64,000 nt of DNA, from positions 2,790,001 to 2,854,000 of the forward strand of contig CP012811.1 of NCBI GenBank assembly GCA_001936135.1. The letters run 5' to 3'. A model generated the notes under the pieces. The model was given only the letters and a program-made list of their open reading frames with translations, was not told the origin of the DNA and made no database searches. Source of the stretch: Saccharomycopsis fibuligera x Saccharomycopsis cf. fibuligera. Its lineage: Eukaryota; Ascomycota; Saccharomycetes; Ascoideales; Saccharomycopsidaceae. Below, one piece after another: positions 50,707 to 60,860 of the stretch. The position numbers and the translations under genes were made by a program. Positions within the stretch are counted from its first letter, which is position 1; each line of letters starts with the position of its first letter.

Positions 50707-51747
50707 ATGGAGGGGTTATTCTTTAATATAGATTTCGGCTACATCGAGGGCTTGGTCAGAGGTTATAGAAACGGTCTTCTTACCCAAGCGCAATATGTCA
50801 ACTTGTCACAATGCGACTCATTGGACGACTTGAAGTTGCAGTTGTCTTCTACTGAATACGGTAACTTCCTTGCTAATGTTCCTTCACCTTTATCCACTTC
50901 AGTCATTCAAGAAAAGGCATCCAGCAAGTTGTTCGATGAGTTTAACTATATCAGAGACCAAGCTACTCAACCATTAGCCCAATTTATGGACTACATCACT
51001 TATGGCTACATGATCGATAACGTTGCCTTGATGATTACCGGAACAGTCCATGAAAGAGACAGAGCAGAAATATTAGAAAGATGTCATCCGTTAGGTTGGT
51101 TCGACACTTTGCCAGCATTGTCTGTTGCTACTGATATTGAATCGTTGTATACCAGTGTGTTGATCGATACTCCATTGGCTCCATATTTCAAAAATTGCTT
51201 ATCTGCTGATGATTTAGACGACCTCAATATTGAAATCATTAGAAACACATTATACAAGGCCTACTTGGAAGATTTCTATGAGTTTACCCAAAAGGAATTG
51301 CCATACCCGGCCAATGAAACCATGAAAGTATTGTTGGAGTTCGAAGCAGACAGAAGATCTATCAATATAGCATTAAACTCATTTGAATTAGAATTGTCTG
51401 CTGAAGAGAAATTGAAACTTTTGCCAAGTTTTGGTAAGTTATATCCTGTTGGTGTGCATCACCTTGCCAATGCTGAAGATTTTGAGCAAATAAGAAGCAT
51501 AGTGGAAACTGTTGGTGAATACAAAGGTTTCTTTGACAACCTTAATGGCGATAAGACTTTGGAGGACCATTTTTACCAATTAGAAATGGAACTTTGCAAA
51601 GACGCATTTTGCCAACAATTTACTGCTAGTACTATTTGGGCTTGGGTTAAGTCACGAGAACAGGAGGTGAGAAATATAACTTGGTTGGCAGAATGTATTG
51701 CTCAAAACCAAAAGGAGCGTATTAATAATTATATTTGCGTTAACTAA
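50707..51747 (+). CDS. VMA6: V-ATPase V0 subunit d
   Basis: A 346-residue soluble subunit of the V0 sector that couples the rotor to the membrane ring in the vacuolar proton pump. The whole protein follows the family. It starts MEGLFFNIDFGYIEGLVRGYRNGLL, then LLTQAQYVNLSQCDSLDDLK, TQPLAQFMDYITYGYMIDNV, GTVHERDRAEILERCHPLGWFD and RRSINIALNSFELE. The end is WAWVKSREQEVRNITWLAECIAQNQKERINNY. Length equals the norm (345 in S. cerevisiae). Codon use is biased toward preferred codons, as for a well-expressed gene. Confidence 0.97.
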   Translation: MEGLFFNIDFGYIEGLVRGYRNGLLTQAQYVNLSQCDSLDDLKLQLSSTEYGNFLANVPSPLSTSVIQEKASSKLFDEFNYIRDQATQPLAQFMDYITYGYMIDNVALMITGTVHERDRAEILERCHPLGWFDTLPALSVATDIESLYTSVLIDTPLAPYFKNCLSADDLDDLNIEIIRNTLYKAYLEDFYEFTQKELPYPANETMKVLLEFEADRRSINIALNSFELELSAEEKLKLLPSFGKLYPVGVHHLANAEDFEQIRSIVETVGEYKGFFDNLNGDKTLEDHFYQLEMELCKDAFCQQFTASTIWAWVKSREQEVRNITWLAECIAQNQKERINNYICVN

Positions 51748-52102
51748 CATTATCGAAAACTTGACTTCAGTTTACTTTTATTTTTTCCAATTTTTTCCTT
51801 TGTTTATTCTTTTTTCCAATTTTTTCTGTCTTTCAATTTCCTTTTGTTTCTGGGTTTCCAGCTCATATAATATATTGTCAAAATTTAAAAATTTTGAGGT
51901 GCAATTAGCAAATTCGTTGTAAAACTGCTTACTTTTTTAGCAGCTTGCAACAAACAATAATCTGCGTTCAAAATACATAATTTGTTTATAATAGGCATAT
52001 ATTTGTAATAATTTTTAATATTATAACAGATATATAATTTATAATATTAGGCATCATAGCTTGACAACATAGCAACATAATCGATTAATCATTTCATAAA
52101 AC
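51748..52102. other. Convergent VMA6/DPS1 spacer
   Basis: 355 bp, very AT-rich (T tracts then TATAAT-type repeats), containing the 3' ends of both genes. No other feature was seen. Confidence 0.6.
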
Positions 52103-53767
52103 TCATGGGCGGACTCTCTTTGGGTCTCTTGGGAACAAGCTTGCTCTTCTAATGTTTTTCAAACCCAAAAAGAACATAACAACTCTTTCCAAACCAATAC
52201 CACCACCAGCGTGTGGAGGACAACCATAAGTGAAACAGTCAACGTAATCTTTCAAACCTGGATTTTCTGGGTCCAATTCAAATTCCCTCATTCTAGATTT
52301 TAACATTTCTGGGTCATGAACTCTTTGAGCACCAGACAAGATTTCTTCACCTCTCATGAAAAAATCATAAGAGTTGGAAACCTTTGGATTTTCACTATCA
52401 ACCATAGTGTAGAATGGTCTGATTTCACTTGGGAATTTGTCTAAGATGTAAAAGTCGGTGTCGTATTTTTCCAAAACAATCTTACCCAACAATTTTTCAT
52501 CTGGAGTGGACAAATCATCATATTCGCTCAATTCGGTTCTACCACCAACAGTTCTCAATAATTCAATACCTTCTTTAAAAGTAAGTCTAACCATTTTCTT
52601 TGGTATTTTGAATTCTTCAACCGGGAATTGCTTTCTAACAAGTTCAATTTGTTTCTTGTATCTAATGTTCAATTCATTAAAAATGAAGATAAATAAGTCA
52701 GACAAAACTTCAATGACTTCGTCATAATGACTTTCAAAGGCCATTTCCAAATCCAAACCGGTAAATTCGGTCAAATGTCTGTGAGTGTTAGAGTTTTCAG
52801 CCCTGAAAACAGGAGCAATTTCGAAAACTTTTTCGAAATCAGCAGCAATACATTGTTGTTTGTATAATTGTGGAGATTGAGCCAAATATGCTTTTCTGTT
52901 AAAGTAGGTGACTTCAAAAACGTTAGCACCACCTTCAGAAGGAGATCCTAACAATTTTGGAGAGTGGATTTCTCTGAAACCTCTTTCCAACAAGAATTCT
53001 CTGAAAAGTTGGCACACACCCGACACAATATCAAAGATAGCCTGGTTAGTAGCGGTTCTCAAGTCAATGACTCTGTTATCTAATCTGGTGTCTAAGTTGA
53101 CCACTGGCAATCCCAATTTTTCGGCTTCTTCCTCAGTTCTAGAAGCGTCTTCAATCAACACTGGCAATTGAGATGGAGTTTCTGAGGTGACAAACAACTC
53201 AGTAATTTCAATTTCGTATTTTTGAACAGAAGTAGACTTGATCAATTCACTAGGTTTTCTAACAACACCTCTGACAACAACGATAGATTCAGCATTGACA
53301 GATCCAGCAAATTTCAAAAAGTTCTTGGAGACTTTGTCACCTTTCTTCAAAATAGCTTGAATAGTTTCAGTTTGTTGTCTAAAAATGATGAACAAAAGGT
53401 TGGCAGATTGTGGTCTAAAGTTTTGGAATCTTGCTCTAAATTCCACTGGCTTGTCAACATGGGAGTCGTTCAAGTCATGGAACTTAACTCTTGGGTTTTT
53501 CAAGTGTTCAGTGGAACGAACCAAAAATTTGCCGTAAAGTCCTTTTGAAACATCATTGGCAGCATCAGAAGCTTCTCTTTCGGCTTTTTCCTTGGCTATT
53601 TGAGCAGCTCTTTCGGCTTTTTTTCTTTCCTTTTCCTTTTCTTTTTCTAATTTCTTGAGAGCCTTTTTGGACAATGGTTGGCCATCTGGACCAAGAACTG
53701 GAGCCTCTTCAGGCTGGGCTTCGACAGACAAGTTTTCAAGTTTTTTTCCGGTTTCTTCAACGGACAT
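52103..53767 (-). CDS. DPS1: Cytosolic aspartyl-tRNA synthetase
   Basis: A 554-residue class IIb synthetase that charges tRNA-Asp. After an N-terminal Lys/Glu-rich helix (KKALKKLEKEKEKERKKAERAAQIAKEKAERE), the known RNA-binding extension of the yeast enzyme, comes an OB-fold anticodon domain (VEFRARFQNFRPQSANLLFIIFRQQ). The catalytic domain follows: FLLERGFREIHSPKL (motif 1 area), FRAENSNTHRHLTEFTGLDLEM (motif 2) and GGGIGLERVVMFFLGL (motif 3), ending FPRDPKRVRP. The ATG at 53767 (MSVEETGKK) is used; in-frame sequence upstream has no other ATG. Strong codon bias fits high expression. It is divergent from UBX2. Confidence 0.97.
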   Translation of the reverse strand: MSVEETGKKLENLSVEAQPEEAPVLGPDGQPLSKKALKKLEKEKEKERKKAERAAQIAKEKAEREASDAANDVSKGLYGKFLVRSTEHLKNPRVKFHDLNDSHVDKPVEFRARFQNFRPQSANLLFIIFRQQTETIQAILKKGDKVSKNFLKFAGSVNAESIVVVRGVVRKPSELIKSTSVQKYEIEITELFVTSETPSQLPVLIEDASRTEEEAEKLGLPVVNLDTRLDNRVIDLRTATNQAIFDIVSGVCQLFREFLLERGFREIHSPKLLGSPSEGGANVFEVTYFNRKAYLAQSPQLYKQQCIAADFEKVFEIAPVFRAENSNTHRHLTEFTGLDLEMAFESHYDEVIEVLSDLFIFIFNELNIRYKKQIELVRKQFPVEEFKIPKKMVRLTFKEGIELLRTVGGRTELSEYDDLSTPDEKLLGKIVLEKYDTDFYILDKFPSEIRPFYTMVDSENPKVSNSYDFFMRGEEILSGAQRVHDPEMLKSRMREFELDPENPGLKDYVDCFTYGCPPHAGGGIGLERVVMFFLGLKNIRRASLFPRDPKRVRP

Positions 53768-54090
53768 TTTTGCGTGGTTGCTTGCCAATTGATTGTCAGT
53801 ATTGGTTGTTAATCCTTTCTTGATCAATTCACTATTTTTTCATCCTTTTTTCTTTTTTTTTTCTTTATTTTCCAGGTTTCACGGCATGCTTTAAATCAAC
53901 GATTGCAGTCTTCCAATAGAGTAAAATGCGGGTTGCCCGGCTGCACTGTATGCTATCAGGTGCAATGTTCTGGAAGGAAACAAATCACAAACTTAAGTGC
54001 CACTCGATGAGCTCCTCCGTATCTTAAGCACACCGTTATAAGAAAAAACCTGTCTTATCATTCAGTGGATAACACCATCAATTATCAAAT
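53768..54090. promoter_or_regulatory. Divergent DPS1-UBX2 promoter
   Basis: 323 bp with T-rich tracts next to DPS1 (53833-53870) and mixed sequence near UBX2. No specific site was recognised. Confidence 0.6.
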
Positions 54091-55968
54091 ATGAGTCATA
54101 ATGAAAGCTTGCTACCCGAACAACAAGAGAAGCTTGCAAGTTTCAAAGAAATCACCCAGTATGACGACAATGACCACCAAAAAATACTAGATCTTCTCCA
54201 GCATACCAGCTGGAACTTGGAAATCGCAATTCAGCGGTTCTTTGAAAACAACTTTGATTTCGAGCCGGTAGAAACTAGGCCCACTTCTTCATTAGACGGC
54301 AATAACTCTTCTACGGATATAGGATCTGGGTCCAACAATAGTCGAACGCGATTAACGCAATTCGATGACGCTACCCTAAGTCAATTTGATTTACTTCCAA
54401 AGTTCCCAAAGGCAAACAAATTAGCTGGTCATTGGAAATTCACTCCTGGTATCAGTACCAGTGAATCCGCAAGCTCAAGTGATATGAAAAATAACGGCCT
54501 TTCAGCCCTACAGCCACTCCTTTTTGTGCTATTGTTGATTCCTAAAACTTTACTTTTTGTCTTGCTTAAGCTAAACGAGGTGCTCAGGACTTTATTTCCC
54601 GGTCTCTACGATTTATGGAAGCAGGATACCAATGCGTTTCCATCGAAACCTTTATATTTACCCAAAGCACTTTTACCTGAAAAGCCATCTAATGGGTTAG
54701 AACCAGAAGATTTGGCTAAATACCAAGATTTTGATTTCAAGGCGCGTTTGCAGGAAATTATCAAGGAACCCACCGATTTGCCAATATTTGAAGGCGAGTT
54801 TAACGATGCATACGATAGCGCAAAGTCAGAGTTGAAATTTTTGCTATTGATTCTTATAAACGACACGAAATCCTCAAACTTATTTCTCAAGCATTTCATA
54901 AATTCTAGAGACTTCAAGACAATGGTGACTGATAAATACGGCAATAGAGCTGATAATTTCTTAATATGGGGTGGCAATGTCGACTATATGGAAGGTTATC
55001 TTGTTGGTAGTAAGTATAATATTTCAAGAACCCCATATATTGCTTTGATTTCCAATGTTTCGACTTATGGTGAAACATTCCCAACTATGTCATTAATAAA
55101 GTATGCCCAGGCGTTCAATTTTGAGCATGTTCCTGACGATGATTTGACTACTGTCAAGCAAAGACTGAAGAAAGTGATTAAACTGTTTAAAAAAATTGCC
55201 TCTCACTATGTTATTCAATTAATTGATCAAAAGATAGATCAAGATGAGAAAAATTATGAGAGGCTTATGAAACAACAGCAAGATGATGCATATCTCAGAT
55301 CGCTTGAACAAGACAGAGTGAAGAAACACCAACGCCAATTAGTAGAAAAGAAAAAGCTATTAAAAAAAAGAAAATATTTGGAAAAGCTTCAACAAGATCA
55401 GCTTTTCCTAAACAGTCTCAAGAAGGAATTATTTAACTGGAAAACTATCTTTGAGCATGATGATAGTAAAGGTGAAGCAGTGGATCTTGATGGTAATTTA
55501 TTAGAGAAAGGTCTGTATTGTTTGATCCAGTTCAGGCTTCCAGATGGTGAACGATTCAAACAAAAGCTACCTAAATCTTTTTCGTTAAATAATATTTATC
55601 TTTTTGTTCAATTAAAGCTTTTGCTCAAAGCTTTGAAAGATCAAGGCTTGTATGGATCTCATCTATGGGACACTGTTGAATCAACTATTACAAAAAACAA
55701 AGCGGAGCTACTTGACCAATCTAAGTTTTGCTACAAATTTGAACTAATCTCCTCGTTTCCAAAATTCAAAGTTTCCTCTGACCCTGAAGCAAAAATTGCA
55801 AATACAAAGCAGCTTTTACCAAATTGCAATTTGCTTGTTGAATATGATTTAGACTATAAAGAGCAGTTATCTTACCTAGTCCTGCATTTTAACAAGACTA
55901 GTGAAGTTTTCAGAGCGGAAGAAGTTCCCGATGAGAAGATTGAGGATATAAGCAGTGATGAAGAGTAG
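54091..55968 (+). CDS. UBX2: UBX-domain ER membrane protein, Cdc48 recruiter
   Basis: A 625-residue protein with the Ubx2/FAF2 layout. An N-terminal UBA-like helix bundle (about 10-52, DNDHQKILDLLQHTSWNLEIAIQRFFENNFDFEP) is followed by a hydrophobic hairpin (about 143-175, LQPLLFVLLLIPKTLLFVLLKLNEVLRTLF) that inserts in the ER or lipid droplet. A UAS thioredoxin-like domain lies at about 240-375, a charged coiled coil at about 380-450 and a C-terminal UBX domain at about 465-600. Ubx2 brings Cdc48-Npl4-Ufd1 to ubiquitin ligases in ER-associated degradation and to lipid droplets and mitochondria. A DUF-like FPTMSLIKYAQAF segment lies in the UAS part. The domain order makes the identification firm; length is slightly above S. 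cerevisiae Ubx2 (584). Confidence 0.88.
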   Translation: MSHNESLLPEQQEKLASFKEITQYDDNDHQKILDLLQHTSWNLEIAIQRFFENNFDFEPVETRPTSSLDGNNSSTDIGSGSNNSRTRLTQFDDATLSQFDLLPKFPKANKLAGHWKFTPGISTSESASSSDMKNNGLSALQPLLFVLLLIPKTLLFVLLKLNEVLRTLFPGLYDLWKQDTNAFPSKPLYLPKALLPEKPSNGLEPEDLAKYQDFDFKARLQEIIKEPTDLPIFEGEFNDAYDSAKSELKFLLLILINDTKSSNLFLKHFINSRDFKTMVTDKYGNRADNFLIWGGNVDYMEGYLVGSKYNISRTPYIALISNVSTYGETFPTMSLIKYAQAFNFEHVPDDDLTTVKQRLKKVIKLFKKIASHYVIQLIDQKIDQDEKNYERLMKQQQDDAYLRSLEQDRVKKHQRQLVEKKKLLKKRKYLEKLQQDQLFLNSLKKELFNWKTIFEHDDSKGEAVDLDGNLLEKGLYCLIQFRLPDGERFKQKLPKSFSLNNIYLFVQLKLLLKALKDQGLYGSHLWDTVESTITKNKAELLDQSKFCYKFELISSFPKFKVSSDPEAKIANTKQLLPNCNLLVEYDLDYKEQLSYLVLHFNKTSEVFRAEEVPDEKIEDISSDEE

Positions 55969-56479
55969 CTTTACTGCCAAACGATCCTATGGTTCTCTAA
56001 TTCTTTGTCATTCACTTGTATATGCGAACTTTTTTCCAATGAGTGTTTTTACATATTACATAATACTAACATCAAAGAGTCCGTAGCTCCAAATGTTACT
56101 ATCCATATATTTAGTTAATACCCATCTGTGCGTTATAGTACATGTACTTGAGGATTTCTCTATGTATGCATGTGCATGCACAAAGATGCCCATCTTGTAT
56201 TCCTCCACAAATTCCAATATCGTTCACTTCTTCTTTTGTGTAATAGGAAAGCAGATCACACATCTAAAGGGCTTGATGTTTCCTTTTACAAACTGAGATG
56301 CCAAACAAGGGATTTTCCATAGACAGTTGCTAGATAAAGGAATAACCGTTTCTCAAAACAAAATATTATCACAAAAGGAACACTGGGCTACTCAAAAATC
56401 TTAGCCTGATCGGGCAAATACTATATTTGCGAAGAGGTTGAAATTATAAGTTGAGCAGAAAACAAGAACACTGGTAAAA
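55969..56479. promoter_or_regulatory. UBX2 3' flank and promoter of the unknown 984-residue gene
   Basis: About 510 bp. The 67-codon frame at 56093-56296 has no family character. It has no repeat and no tRNA-like element. Confidence 0.5.
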
Positions 56480-59434
56480 ATGGCAAGCATCTCTTCTGGT
56501 ATCACTGGCACCAACGCTCAAATTGAAATCAGTTTAGGTAATAGTTGCATCAAAGTTGATATCAATAGCAGTCCTGGTAGTCAGCGTACATGCACGTCTT
56601 GTCACGGTGAACATGGTAGTTCAAACTTGTCTTCAGCAAGAGAGAAGGGAAGGATTAGGACACGAAACAGCTATTTGATAAACAGAATTGATTCCCAGCA
56701 GAATACGGCTCACCAAAAGTTCTATGACTCTAGTTCTTACGTCAACGGTATAAAAGAAAACACGCATGGGCGGAAGAGAAACAGTATCTCTAATAGTCAT
56801 CGTGATTCATTTAGTCACGCAAATCACAACATGTATGATGATCACTTCAGAAATCGCAGATCCAGTAGCAGAGGAAACTGTTTTATGGCATCTGCGGTCA
56901 ACGAAACCCAATCTGTATGCACAGATGCTGATTATGAAGAGCTTAGTGCTGAGAAAAATGGGAGCCTAACTACCGACAGTCGAATTTTCGATCTTCTCGA
57001 AATAGACGAAAGTCATAAGATTGTCACTGGGCGGTCCGTTTTAATAGCTAAAAGTTCCTCCTTGGCTAATCCATTTCAAGTGTCAAGCTCAAGGTCTTCC
57101 TCCAGTTCTCTGTCTGCGGAAAACTTATTTGCAACGGCTGCTATGTCTACTGAACAATTGGCATCGCCCGCTAAAATTACAGTGATTGATAGTGTAAACA
57201 AAGCTTTTGTATCATCTGATAGCCTCTTTGAGACCAGCATTCCAATCATTAAAAAACAAGCCGCTGATACAGAAGTTATTACTGAGAAAAAAGAAATTGA
57301 CACTCATGGTGGTAGTAATGGAAACTATAGCGCGTTCTTGAAACTTCAAGAAAGTCCATCCGATAAGGTCAATGTCAAAGAAAAGAAAGATGATGAAGTA
57401 ATAGTTAAACCCGAAAGCACTGAATCTGAGCAAAAATACTCATTAGATGTTATCAAGGACACTGGAACCGCTGTTTTTTATTCCAAAGATCCATCTTTAA
57501 TGATGTATTTAGAAGAGAGTTGTCTTGATCAGCCGCAGCAAGCAGAGAAGAGCCAAGAGAATAATGACGAAGGCACTGGAAATCAACATAAAGAGCTTCG
57601 GTTAGTAAAGTACATACCACAATTACCAACTTCAAATATGAGTTATAGTAACAAAATTCAAGATATAAAGAGCTCTTTAGAGTTAGATGACCAAAGTATG
57701 GGGTATCAACAGCCTATGAGAAAAAAAACTAGTTTTAAGAGCATCAAATGCAACCGAAAAGACACGCTAAGTTCTCTACTGTCCTCACAGCTTGACTTAT
57801 TGAAGACACATTCTGCGCCGGAAACACCGCATTTAGAAAAAAATTCTTCCGAGAGTGATAACTTTGATCTGGCAATGGAGGCCTCGATACTAGATCCTGA
57901 CAGAATCCCATTTGTTGACGAATACCGAGTACTGAGCTGTGATTCCGCCGCAGAAACTACCGGAAACAAGCATTTGGTTAAACAGGAGTCAAACAGCAAG
58001 AGCCAGTTTTTTAACAAAATAAGTGCGCCGAATACCAGCTTGTCGGCTAAATCTGTTGAAGGGTTCAATAGTTGGGTGGGCTTTTTGAATAGACACTTGA
58101 AACTTGACGATAACTTGGAGAAATCTTTCATTTTGAATACCCCAGGATTTGAAATGAGCGCCACTGAAATCAAGCAAATGAATACCATAGCGTCTGAACA
58201 AAAACCCAAAAGCTCTCCTATCAATGAACTGTTTGGACAAAAAAGGGCTCGTTTATCCTCGAGGTATCGAAAATCTAAAAACAATGAGTCTAAAGAGAGC
58301 CGGAGCTCGGATGCTGAAAATACAAATATAGATATCTCTAAATGCAGTCTTTGTGGAAAGGCAAAAGCTTATTATTATTGCGATACTTGCAATAAAAAAC
58401 ACTACTACCATCATCATAGATACCATAAGAAGGGTTCTATAAATTGGTCTACGGAAAACGATCATACACACAAGCACAAAGAGGAACCAGAGCATAGTTA
58501 TTGTAAAAGTTGTCGCCAAAAGAAAACATCGCAATTTGAAAAGGTAAAACAGGCCAAGATATCGGCAAGAAAAAGGGCAAGAAAAGAAAGGCGCTCCAAA
58601 GTTCTTCCAAAAAATGTTCAAAATGACAAAAGTGTGTCTCCTTTGAGGAGTGAGTTTTTGGAATTCAAGACGGCTTTAGAAAGTCATGTACCTACATTGT
58701 CTTCCGCAAAGTCAATGAAAAATGCGGAGTTGAAGAATGTCACTGATAAGAAGAAGGTTGAGGTGGTTATCAGTGACAGTAAAATCATTGATGCTGCTGC
58801 ACATGAAGAGAGTGTCGAAGTTAAAGATTCTGAAAAAACAGATACATCTATAAAAGAGAATACAAGCTCCTTGGAAGTGTCACCAAAGATGCCACATAAT
58901 AAAGCAGCTAAAAAAGCTACAAAAAAGTCTTCCAAGGTAGCCAATAAAAACCATAAGAAAACAAAGACCAAAAAGGCGCCTACACCAGAATCTTCTATTA
59001 AAAACTATACACTGGAGTCATCAAAATCCGGTTTGGTTCCAAGATGGCAAAATCGCCTGGCGCACCCACCTTTAAAGAAGTTATATTCAAGATCTCCAAA
59101 ATTTTCTAAACACAGTGAGAGTGCTGCTCAAAAAGGAGCTGCAACCGCTGACTTTTTTGAGAACGGTGTAAATGCAGGTTCGTTATCAAATACATTAATT
59201 AGTGAGCCTTGTCCATTTAGAAACCAAACAGTGGATCAAAAAGAAACTTACAAAGGAGCAGAGGGAAACTTACATAATACTTTAAAAGACAACCAAGATC
59301 AAAACAATAATTTTTCACTTTCCAGAAGGGCTAAATTGTTCTTCAAGGGTAAGAATAAATTTCAAAAACACAGCAGGAATTCAAAAACAGAAGAAACAAA
59401 GGCAAATCCATTGGGTGAAATTTTGATTAACTGA
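56480..59434 (+). CDS. Unknown 984-residue protein with Cys/His knuckles
   Basis: A long single open frame that I do not recognise. Most of it is polar and low complexity (Ser, Lys, Glu, Asn). Two Cys-rich spots stand out. One is an N-terminal RTCTSCHGEHG (about 35-45). The other is at about 620-680: CSLCGKAKAYYYCDTC, then a His/Tyr-rich HYYHHHRYH and, after a spacer, HSYCKSCRQKK, which could bind one or two zinc ions. A strongly basic segment follows at once (KQAKISARKRARKERRSKV), and another Lys-rich segment lies at about 810-835 (KAAKKATKKSSKVANKNHKKTKTKKA). Such a zinc knuckle with basic tails suggests nucleic-acid or nuclear function, but this is only inference. No membrane span or signal is visible. 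The start MASISSGITG is the first ATG. Confidence 0.8.
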   Translation: MASISSGITGTNAQIEISLGNSCIKVDINSSPGSQRTCTSCHGEHGSSNLSSAREKGRIRTRNSYLINRIDSQQNTAHQKFYDSSSYVNGIKENTHGRKRNSISNSHRDSFSHANHNMYDDHFRNRRSSSRGNCFMASAVNETQSVCTDADYEELSAEKNGSLTTDSRIFDLLEIDESHKIVTGRSVLIAKSSSLANPFQVSSSRSSSSSLSAENLFATAAMSTEQLASPAKITVIDSVNKAFVSSDSLFETSIPIIKKQAADTEVITEKKEIDTHGGSNGNYSAFLKLQESPSDKVNVKEKKDDEVIVKPESTESEQKYSLDVIKDTGTAVFYSKDPSLMMYLEESCLDQPQQAEKSQENNDEGTGNQHKELRLVKYIPQLPTSNMSYSNKIQDIKSSLELDDQSMGYQQPMRKKTSFKSIKCNRKDTLSSLLSSQLDLLKTHSAPETPHLEKNSSESDNFDLAMEASILDPDRIPFVDEYRVLSCDSAAETTGNKHLVKQESNSKSQFFNKISAPNTSLSAKSVEGFNSWVGFLNRHLKLDDNLEKSFILNTPGFEMSATEIKQMNTIASEQKPKSSPINELFGQKRARLSSRYRKSKNNESKESRSSDAENTNIDISKCSLCGKAKAYYYCDTCNKKHYYHHHRYHKKGSINWSTENDHTHKHKEEPEHSYCKSCRQKKTSQFEKVKQAKISARKRARKERRSKVLPKNVQNDKSVSPLRSEFLEFKTALESHVPTLSSAKSMKNAELKNVTDKKKVEVVISDSKIIDAAAHEESVEVKDSEKTDTSIKENTSSLEVSPKMPHNKAAKKATKKSSKVANKNHKKTKTKKAPTPESSIKNYTLESSKSGLVPRWQNRLAHPPLKKLYSRSPKFSKHSESAAQKGAATADFFENGVNAGSLSNTLISEPCPFRNQTVDQKETYKGAEGNLHNTLKDNQDQNNNFSLSRRAKLFFKGKNKFQKHSRNSKTEETKANPLGEILIN

Positions 59435-59591
59435 AGGTTGGAAGCACTAAGCGTGGCGTATATACATCTTGGGCTATTATGCACATGAAGATTGTAATTC
59501 TTTAGGTCATTTTTTGTTTTCGTTAATTGTTTTTTTTTTTTTTTTTGAGTAGAAATATTAAGTTCTATGTACAGTGTATATGTAAAACCAA

Positions 59592-60314
59592 TCATAATTG
59601 AGCCTCTCTAACAACATACTTTCTAATCAAATTTTTGCGTATATGACTTTTGGTTTGCGTGGGATCTTTGCCAAGTTTTTCAAGTACAGAGTTAGTGAGC
59701 TCTTCGTCTCCGAGTATAGATTGAACTTTAACGTTGATCTGTTCTTCTTGATTAATTTGATTTTGAATGTCTGTAATCCGGTTACGTAGAGTCTGCACAT
59801 CCAATTTAAATATTTCCTTTTCTGGTGGCCAGCTGTTTATATTGTGTTTCTTTTTTAACTCTTCTGCTTTAGCCACGTCTTCTGCGGATGCCTTGCCTTC
59901 CGGCGTTCCAGCAATCTTATCTATGAACAATAACTCATTGATCAAACCGGTATCGTTTTGGAGGTCCAGACGATATTGTCTTCTTCTTGCCAAAAACTCA
60001 GAAGCTTTTTGATTTTCTTCTCGCGCGACATTAATCTTGGCGTCTTGTTCATATCTGGCAAACTGTTGACCTTTATTCTTGAGGATCTGAGCAATAGCAA
60101 ACGACTTGCGAGCAGAAAGTGGTCTGGTGGCTTCAATACGCACTAAATCACCTTCTCTGCAAACATTTCCCTCATCATGCACCAAATAATCTTTTCTATT
60201 GAACAACTGCTTATTTATGGCTTTATTGAATGTAGGTTGTTGCACACGGACCTTGACAGTCTTGGCCATTTTTCCCTGGGATACCACTATCCCCACAAAG
60301 TTTTGACGAGGCAT
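59592..60314 (-). CDS. MRPS17: Mitochondrial small-subunit ribosomal protein uS17m
   Basis: A 240-residue mitoribosomal protein. The first 85 residues form the uS17 OB-fold: NFVGIVVSQGKMAKTVKVRVQ, NRKDYLVHDEGNVCREGDLVRIEATRPLSARKSFAIAQIL. A long fungal-specific helical extension follows, ending in a basic tail (SHIRKNLIRKYVVREAQL). The length matches yeast Mrps17 (237). An AAAAAATTTT element lies 100 bp upstream. It is divergent from GCN20, and its 3' end faces the unknown 984-residue gene across 157 bp. Confidence 0.93.
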   Translation of the reverse strand: MPRQNFVGIVVSQGKMAKTVKVRVQQPTFNKAINKQLFNRKDYLVHDEGNVCREGDLVRIEATRPLSARKSFAIAQILKNKGQQFARYEQDAKINVAREENQKASEFLARRRQYRLDLQNDTGLINELLFIDKIAGTPEGKASAEDVAKAEELKKKHNINSWPPEKEIFKLDVQTLRNRITDIQNQINQEEQINVKVQSILGDEELTNSVLEKLGKDPTQTKSHIRKNLIRKYVVREAQL

Positions 60315-60860
60315 GTTTTTGTAATTATTGGCTTGGTGTGAGTTAAATTAGGTGCCAGATTGTAATTTTGATATCGGTGCTTTTTGATATTAACGCTTGT
60401 TGAAATCTCTTATAAAAAATTTTCCTATAGTTTTTTCATTTTTCTTAGTTTCCCTCAAAATGAGATTTTCGAATCATTGGGTCACGTGCAGACAGTACAT
60501 TTTATTTGTAAACGATGGCTTTCTCATAACATATAGCTCAATGGCCTAATAATTGACAGATATAACTACTATAGATTCTATTGCAGTGTGTAGTAAATAT
60601 ACATTAATGACAACACCAAACACCCTGTAATGATGTTAAGTAAGTGAAGGCTAGTTAGGAAGATTACGCTAATAAACGCATGGAAAGGTCAAAACCACGG
60701 GTTACCCTGTCCGCAGAAACGTCAACTGGCGGGAAAAATGTTGAAGCCAAAAATTTTGTGCAGGCACTTACTGATATTTGATATAGAGAGACCCGGCGGT
60801 AAAGAACTTGGATCATCATTGAATGGTTTATATTGAAATTAACAGTTTTACAGCGAAAAA
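60315..60860. promoter_or_regulatory. Divergent MRPS17-GCN20 promoter
   Basis: 546 bp. It holds AAAAAATTTT at 60414-60423 (100 bp from the MRPS17 ATG), AAAAATTTT at 60749-60757 (about 104 bp from the GCN20 ATG) and a CACGTG core (60483-60488) preceded by T. The AAAAATTTT element is known in fungi as the rapid-growth/RRPE motif and occurs before mitoribosomal genes in Candida. Confidence 0.7.
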
